Below are positions 13,697 to 16,686 of a stretch of DNA of 16,686 nt, in pieces (the first letter of the stretch is position 1; the number at the start of each line of letters is the position of its first letter). This DNA comes from Modestobacter sp. (GTDB taxonomy: Bacteria > Actinomycetota > Actinomycetes > Mycobacteriales > Geodermatophilaceae), in assembly GCA_025963425.1 (NCBI GenBank), contig JAOPUQ010000162.1, positions 1-16,686 on the forward strand, read 5' to 3'. A program made the position numbers and the translations under genes. Below the pieces are notes generated by a model, which saw only the letters and a list, made by a program, of their open reading frames with translations, ran no database searches and was not told where the DNA came from.

Positions 13697-14239
13697 TCAT
13701 CCCGGGCCGGGCTCGACGCGCTGCAACAGACCCCAGACGAACTGGGTGCGGACGCCCCGGGGCAGGTGCACCTCCCAGCGGGTGACGACGCCGGGGTCGA
13801 CGTTCCGCGCGCCGGGGAGGAATGCGACGTCGTCCACGACGTGCTCCCACACCCGCAGGTCGCCGGGGGATGCCGGCGGCACCGGCGAGCCGGGCGCGCG
13901 CACCAGCTGCTCGTGCAGAACGGCGCCGCCCGGCCCGGAGAGCACCTCCCACCACAGGTGCGGCCACAGCGGCAGCGGCCACCGCCGGACGACGAGGTCC
14001 AGGTCACCGAAGCGGCGGTCCTCGACCTCCTCGGGGGGCCCGAGCACCGCTGTGCGAAGAGTCACTCCGCGCGGCCCGCGGGGGGAGTGCTGGAGGGCCT
14101 GCCACCGGCGGTGGGCAGCCTGCGCCTCGGCCCGGTTTGCGGACAACCGCGGCAGGGCATCCAGGACCAGGTCAGGCCGCGTGTCGGCCATCCGGCGCAG
14201 GAGTACGAGACAGAACTCCCGCCGCGCCAGTCCTCGCAC
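13697..14239 (-). CDS. Hypothetical protein (180 aa), first gene of a minus-strand trio
   Basis: I do not recognise a family. The soluble product is Trp, Pro and Arg rich. A helical N-terminal third (RLSANRAEAQAAHRRWQAL) precedes two beta-rich segments that may be related to each other. One is around HLWWEVLSGPGGAVLHEQLVR (residues 94-114), the other around TRWEVHLPRGVRTQFVWGLLQR (153-174). Both show WEV, a turn, and then a hydrophobic strand ending in L-x-R. There is no signal peptide or membrane helix. The start is uncertain: GTG at 14239 gives 180 aa and an ATG at 14191 would give 164; neither has a good ribosome binding site. Codon third positions support this strand over the several open plus-strand frames. 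Confidence 0.65.
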   Translation of the reverse strand: MRGLARREFCLVLLRRMADTRPDLVLDALPRLSANRAEAQAAHRRWQALQHSPRGPRGVTLRTAVLGPPEEVEDRRFGDLDLVVRRWPLPLWPHLWWEVLSGPGGAVLHEQLVRAPGSPVPPASPGDLRVWEHVVDDVAFLPGARNVDPGVVTRWEVHLPRGVRTQFVWGLLQRVEPGPG

Positions 14240-14288
14240 CCGGCGAGCCTGTCACCCACTGTGAGCGTGTCGACGCGCAGCCCCGAAA

Positions 14289-14300
14289 TTTGTGCACAAA
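14289..14300. promoter_or_regulatory. Perfect 12-nt palindrome upstream of the NlpC/P60 promoter
   Basis: TTTGTGCACAAA is a perfect palindrome in an A/T-richer patch, 15 bases before the -35 box. It is a plausible regulator site. The regulator is unknown, and it does not fit the CRP/GlxR consensus well. Confidence 0.45.
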
Positions 14301-14314
14301 GTGGCCTCGCCCGT

Positions 14315-14343
14315 TTGTCACAACCGCATCACGCACCTAACGT
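14315..14343 (+). promoter_or_regulatory. Promoter of the NlpC/P60 gene
   Basis: TTGTCA at 14315-14320 and TAACGT at 14338-14343 are separated by 17 bases, a good sigma-A-type pair. Transcription would begin near 14350, giving a leader of about 220 nt that holds a small hairpin and the riboswitch. Confidence 0.7.
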
Positions 14344-14367
14344 GGCTGCGTCCGGACGGGTCGTTCC

Positions 14368-14384
14368 GTCACCTCCCAGGTGAC
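14368..14384 (+). repeat. Short perfect hairpin in the NlpC/P60 leader
   Basis: GTCACCT and AGGTGAC form a perfect 7-bp stem around CCC. It lies between the predicted transcript start and the riboswitch. Role unknown. Confidence 0.45.
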
Positions 14385-14396
14385 AACCGACCGGGC

Positions 14397-14540
14397 GCCG
14401 CCGAACCAGCGCACCCGTGCACCTCGCGGGCTCCTGGACCGGGGACCCACCGCAGCACTGGGGTGAAGCACGCCGGCTCGTCAGAGCCGGGGTGCCGGGC
14501 GTCTTCCCGCCCGAACCCGTCAGCTAACTCGGTAGGCGGC
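14397..14540 (+). ncRNA. c-di-AMP riboswitch (ydaO/yuaA leader)
   Basis: The leader carries the conserved blocks of the ydaO/yuaA class: CCGGGGACCCA near 14439-14449, GGGGTGAAGC at 14460-14469, and a closing core CCGAACCCGTCAGCTAAC at 14511-14528 followed by CGGTAGGC. The outer P1 stem pairs GCCGCC (14397-14402) with GGCGGC (14535-14540). An internal stem CCGGCT/AGCCGG (14473-14478 with 14485-14490) is also visible. In Actinomycetota this class commonly precedes cell-wall hydrolase genes and lowers expression when c-di-AMP is high. No intrinsic terminator is seen before the gene, so control may be translational: GGCGG of P1 can alternatively pair with CCGCC at 14561-14565, just before the ATG. 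Confidence 0.9.
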
Positions 14541-14569
14541 TCGTGGAAGAAAGGAAACACCCGCCGAAC

Positions 14570-15664
14570 ATGGCGAGTTTGCTCACGCCTGCCCGCCGCC
14601 GGGCGATCACCGGCCGACGGGTGTTCTTCACCCTCGCCGCCACCGCCGGCGTCGCCCTCAGCCCCCTCCCGGCGCTCGCCTCCCCCGAGCAGCCGACCAG
14701 CCCCGCCGAGGCCACCCAGCTCATCGCCACGCGGTCCCACGACCTCGAGGTCGTCACCGAGCAGTTCAACGACGCCCGCGTGCAGCTCGAGACCCAGCAG
14801 GCCGCCGCCGCTGACGCCGCCGCCAAGGTCGCCGCCGCCGATGCCGCGGTGTCCACCGCCCGCGACCAGGTCCGCGTGGTCGCCCGCAGCGCCTACACCG
14901 GCGACCAGCTGACCACCCTGCAGGCGATGCTGACCAGCTCGTCGGCCGACCAGCTGCTCGACCGCGTCGGCACTCTCGACACGATCGCCCAGCACAACGA
15001 CGCACTCCTCGGCGCGGCCCAGCAGGCCACCGAGGCTGCCGCGCAGGCGCAGGCCGACGCCGAGCGCGCGGCCGCCGATGCGCAGGCCCAGGTCGACCAG
15101 GTGGCGGCCCAGCAGGCCGACCTGCAGGCCCAGATCGCCGACTACCAGGCCGACTTCGACCGGCTGACCGCCGAGCAGCAGGCGGCCGCGGTCGCCGCGG
15201 CCGAGCAGCAGCACGCCGCCCCCGCCGACAGCGACATCCGGTCGGCGCCGGCTGCCTCCCGCAGCACCCGCGAGGCGGCTGCCGCACCGGCCGGCGCGGT
15301 CATGGCCAGCAGCGCTGCCGCGCAGACCGCGGTCGACACCGCGCTGGCGCAGGTCGGCGACCCCTACGTCTGGGCCGCGGCCGGGCCGGACGCGTTCGAC
15401 TGCTCGGGTCTGACGCAGTACGCCTACGCCGCCGCGGGTGTGCGCCTGCCGCACTCCAGCTCGGCGCAGGCCGGGATGGGCCAGCCGGTCTCGCGCGACG
15501 CGCTGCAGCCCGGCGACCTGCTGTTCTTCTACAGCCCGGTCAGCCACGTGGGCATGTACATCGGCAAAGGCCAGATGGTGCACGCCTCGACCTCGAGCCA
15601 GCCGGTGAAGGTCGCCAGCATCGATTCGATGCCTAGCTACAACAGCGCACGCCGCGTCGCGTAG
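14570..15664 (+). CDS. Secreted NlpC/P60-family peptidoglycan hydrolase with coiled-coil N-terminus
   Basis: The 364-aa exported protein begins with a basic n-region and hydrophobic core, with cleavage likely after ALA at residue 37. A long Ala/Gln-rich coiled coil follows (about residues 45-220), then a flexible linker and a C-terminal NlpC/P60 domain from about residue 245. Catalytic residues are C278 (DCSGLTQYAY), H326 (SHVGMYIG) and probably H338 (MVHAS). The family cleaves peptide stems of peptidoglycan, as in RipA-like daughter-cell separation and growth. Its c-di-AMP riboswitch leader supports a cell-wall role. ATG 14570 is preferred because GTG 14543 lies only 3 nt beyond riboswitch stem P1; GTG would add nine residues. 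AGAAAGGA at 14548-14555 is rather far from the ATG, so the start is not certain. Confidence 0.92.
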   Translation: MASLLTPARRRAITGRRVFFTLAATAGVALSPLPALASPEQPTSPAEATQLIATRSHDLEVVTEQFNDARVQLETQQAAAADAAAKVAAADAAVSTARDQVRVVARSAYTGDQLTTLQAMLTSSSADQLLDRVGTLDTIAQHNDALLGAAQQATEAAAQAQADAERAAADAQAQVDQVAAQQADLQAQIADYQADFDRLTAEQQAAAVAAAEQQHAAPADSDIRSAPAASRSTREAAAAPAGAVMASSAAAQTAVDTALAQVGDPYVWAAAGPDAFDCSGLTQYAYAAAGVRLPHSSSAQAGMGQPVSRDALQPGDLLFFYSPVSHVGMYIGKGQMVHASTSSQPVKVASIDSMPSYNSARRVA

Positions 15665-15687
15665 CGACTCCGCGATCCGCTCGACGA

Positions 15688-15721
15688 GGGCCGGTGGTCT
15701 CCTGCGGGAGGTCGCCGGCCC
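15688..15721 (+). terminator. Hairpin terminator after the NlpC/P60 gene
   Basis: A 15-bp stem (GGGCCGGTGGTCTCC with GGAGGTCGCCGGCCC, including three G-T pairs) closes a TGCG tetraloop, 24 bases after the stop codon. It is followed by CCGTCG rather than a T tract. Confidence 0.75.
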
Positions 15722-15773
15722 CCGTCGTCGGTGCGCCGGGTCCCGTCGCGGGAGCCCCGGGGACCCTGCTCAG

Positions 15774-15779
15774 TAGCAT
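15774..15779 (+). promoter_or_regulatory. Possible -10 element before the M48 peptidase gene
   Basis: TAGCAT fits the actinobacterial -10 pattern and would start transcription near 15786. No convincing -35 box stands at the right distance. Confidence 0.35.
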
Positions 15780-15850
15780 CGACGTCGTGCGTCCCGGTGC
15801 CCCTTGCTCGTGACGGTGCCGGGCCGGGCGACCGCCGCCGGCGTGCTCCG

Positions 15851-16686
15851 GTGACCGGCCGCCGCGCGGCGCTGCTGACCGCCGCCGTCCTGCTCGCGGC
15901 CTTCGCCGTCGTCGTCGCCGTCGCCACCCCCTGGGAGGTGCTGCCGCAGCCGCCGGGCGGCGCGACACCGATCGACCCCACTGCGGGTCTGCCGGTGGAC
16001 CAGGTCGACCGTGCGCAGGTCTTCGCCGCCGCGATCCGGCCGGCGTCCCTCGCCTCCCTGCTGCTGGGGCTGGCCGTCGCCGCCCTCCTCGGGCTGACCG
16101 GCGTCGGTGCCCGGCTGGTGCGCGGCCTGCCCGCACCCCGCCGCGGGCGCTGGGTCTGGCAGGTGCTGCTGGGGGTGTCCGCCCTCGCGGTGGTCGGCCG
16201 GCTGGTCACGCTCCCGCTGTCGGCCTACGGCGAGGTCGTCCGGCACCGGTACGGCCTGTCCACCCGCAGCTGGGGCCTGTGGGTGCGGGACGTGGCCGTG
16301 TCGACGGCGATCGACGCCGCCCTGACCGCCCTGGCGCTGCTCGCCCTGGTCTGGCTGGCCCGTCGCGCCTCGCGCGCGTGGTGGGCGCTCGCGAGCGCCG
16401 GTGCGGCTGTGCTGGTGGTCGCCGGGTCCTTCCTCTGGCCCGTGCTCATCGAGCCGGCTTTCAACAGCTTCCGCTCGATGCCGGCGGGGGAGCTGCGCAG
16501 CGACCTGCTCGCCCTGGCCGAGGAGAACGGCACTCCGGTCCAGGACGTGCTGGTGTCCGACGCGTCCCGCCGAACGACGGCGCTCAACGCCTACGTGTCG
16601 GGGTTCGGCTCCACCCGCCGCATCGTCGTGTACGACACGGTGCTCGACCGGCTGCCCGACGAGCAGATCGAGTCGATCACCGCCCA
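15851..16686 (+). CDS. M48-family membrane metallopeptidase (Ste24/HtpX-like), 3' end beyond window
   Basis: The frame runs off the window after 278 codons. The N-terminal half has about five hydrophobic helices (near residues 7-26, 66-88, 102-122, 150-171 and 178-200). Between them is the CAAX-protease-type block YGEVVRHRYGLSTRSWGLWVRD (residues 126-147), found in Ste24-like M48 proteins. After the last helix comes the catalytic-domain entry: LAEENGTPVQDVLVSDASRR, then LNAYVSGFGSTRRIVVYDTVLDRLPDEQIESI. In the family this is followed directly by the zinc motif HExxH, which falls just outside the window. Such enzymes cleave proteins at the cytoplasmic membrane. GTG 15851 is the only suitable start in frame, without a clear ribosome binding site. 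Confidence 0.88.
   Translation, partial: MTGRRAALLTAAVLLAAFAVVVAVATPWEVLPQPPGGATPIDPTAGLPVDQVDRAQVFAAAIRPASLASLLLGLAVAALLGLTGVGARLVRGLPAPRRGRWVWQVLLGVSALAVVGRLVTLPLSAYGEVVRHRYGLSTRSWGLWVRDVAVSTAIDAALTALALLALVWLARRASRAWWALASAGAAVLVVAGSFLWPVLIEPAFNSFRSMPAGELRSDLLALAEENGTPVQDVLVSDASRRTTALNAYVSGFGSTRRIVVYDTVLDRLPDEQIESITA

Noticed and set aside
13690..14007. N-terminal extension of the acetyltransferase to a start at 14007
   Set aside because: The extra 106 codons are the 180-aa protein gene read in another frame. The GNAT fold begins at the ATG at 13689.
13766..14383. Several open plus-strand frames opposite the 180-aa protein
   Set aside because: Their translations are low-complexity Arg/Pro/Ala sequence without start signals. 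One runs on into the promoter and leader of the hydrolase gene, which would be unusual for a real gene.
1..16686. Mobile elements, CRISPR arrays, prophage, tRNA or rRNA genes
   Set aside because: No transposase or integrase motifs, terminal inverted repeats, spaced direct repeats or tRNA-like cloverleaf sequences were seen. Composition is even throughout, apart from the A/T-richer promoter patch near 14285-14340.

Overview
The window is from a high-GC actinobacterium. Its codons are overwhelmingly G/C-ending, and it uses GTG and TTG starts. It carries a mycofactocin-type SDR and a c-di-AMP riboswitch ahead of an NlpC/P60 hydrolase, both typical of Actinomycetota. A Geodermatophilaceae-like host is my guess from overall style only. 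I see no tRNA, rRNA, CRISPR array, insertion sequence or phage gene.

Left flank (1-2486): a small helical protein of unknown function with a strong terminator, a PPK2-family polyphosphate kinase, and a YihY/BrkB-like membrane protein. The last two are convergent and overlap by 29 bp.

Centre (2560-11671): a carbohydrate or cyclitol uptake and oxidation locus. Unit 1 (2619-8337, +) encodes an IolE-like TIM-barrel protein and a complete CUT2-type ABC importer (lipoprotein, double ATPase, permease). It ends with a Gfo/Idh/MocA dehydrogenase coupled by a GTGA overlap. A perfect hairpin separates it from a convergent ROK-family repressor (8364-9665, -). Unit 2 diverges from the repressor: a second TIM-barrel isomerase/epimerase (9815-10735) and a mycofactocin-type SDR (10808-11620), closed by a 15-bp hairpin terminator. 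A near-identical TTGACTT..GCATG element sits at both unit promoters, and the copy beside the repressor is a dyad. The likely scheme is that the ROK protein senses the substrate and controls both units and itself. No sugar kinase is present, so the chemistry appears non-phosphorylative: import, oxidation, isomerisation or dehydration, second oxidation. The substrate cannot be named; inositol-like cyclitols or rare sugars fit best.

Right flank (11672-16686): a minus-strand trio (unknown 180-aa protein, GNAT acetyltransferase, PYROXD2/phytoene-desaturase-like flavoenzyme whose start may be a CTG). Then comes a promoter, a c-di-AMP (ydaO/yuaA) riboswitch and a secreted coiled-coil NlpC/P60 peptidoglycan hydrolase with a terminator. 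Last is the 5' part of a membrane M48 metallopeptidase, cut by the window edge just before its HExxH motif.
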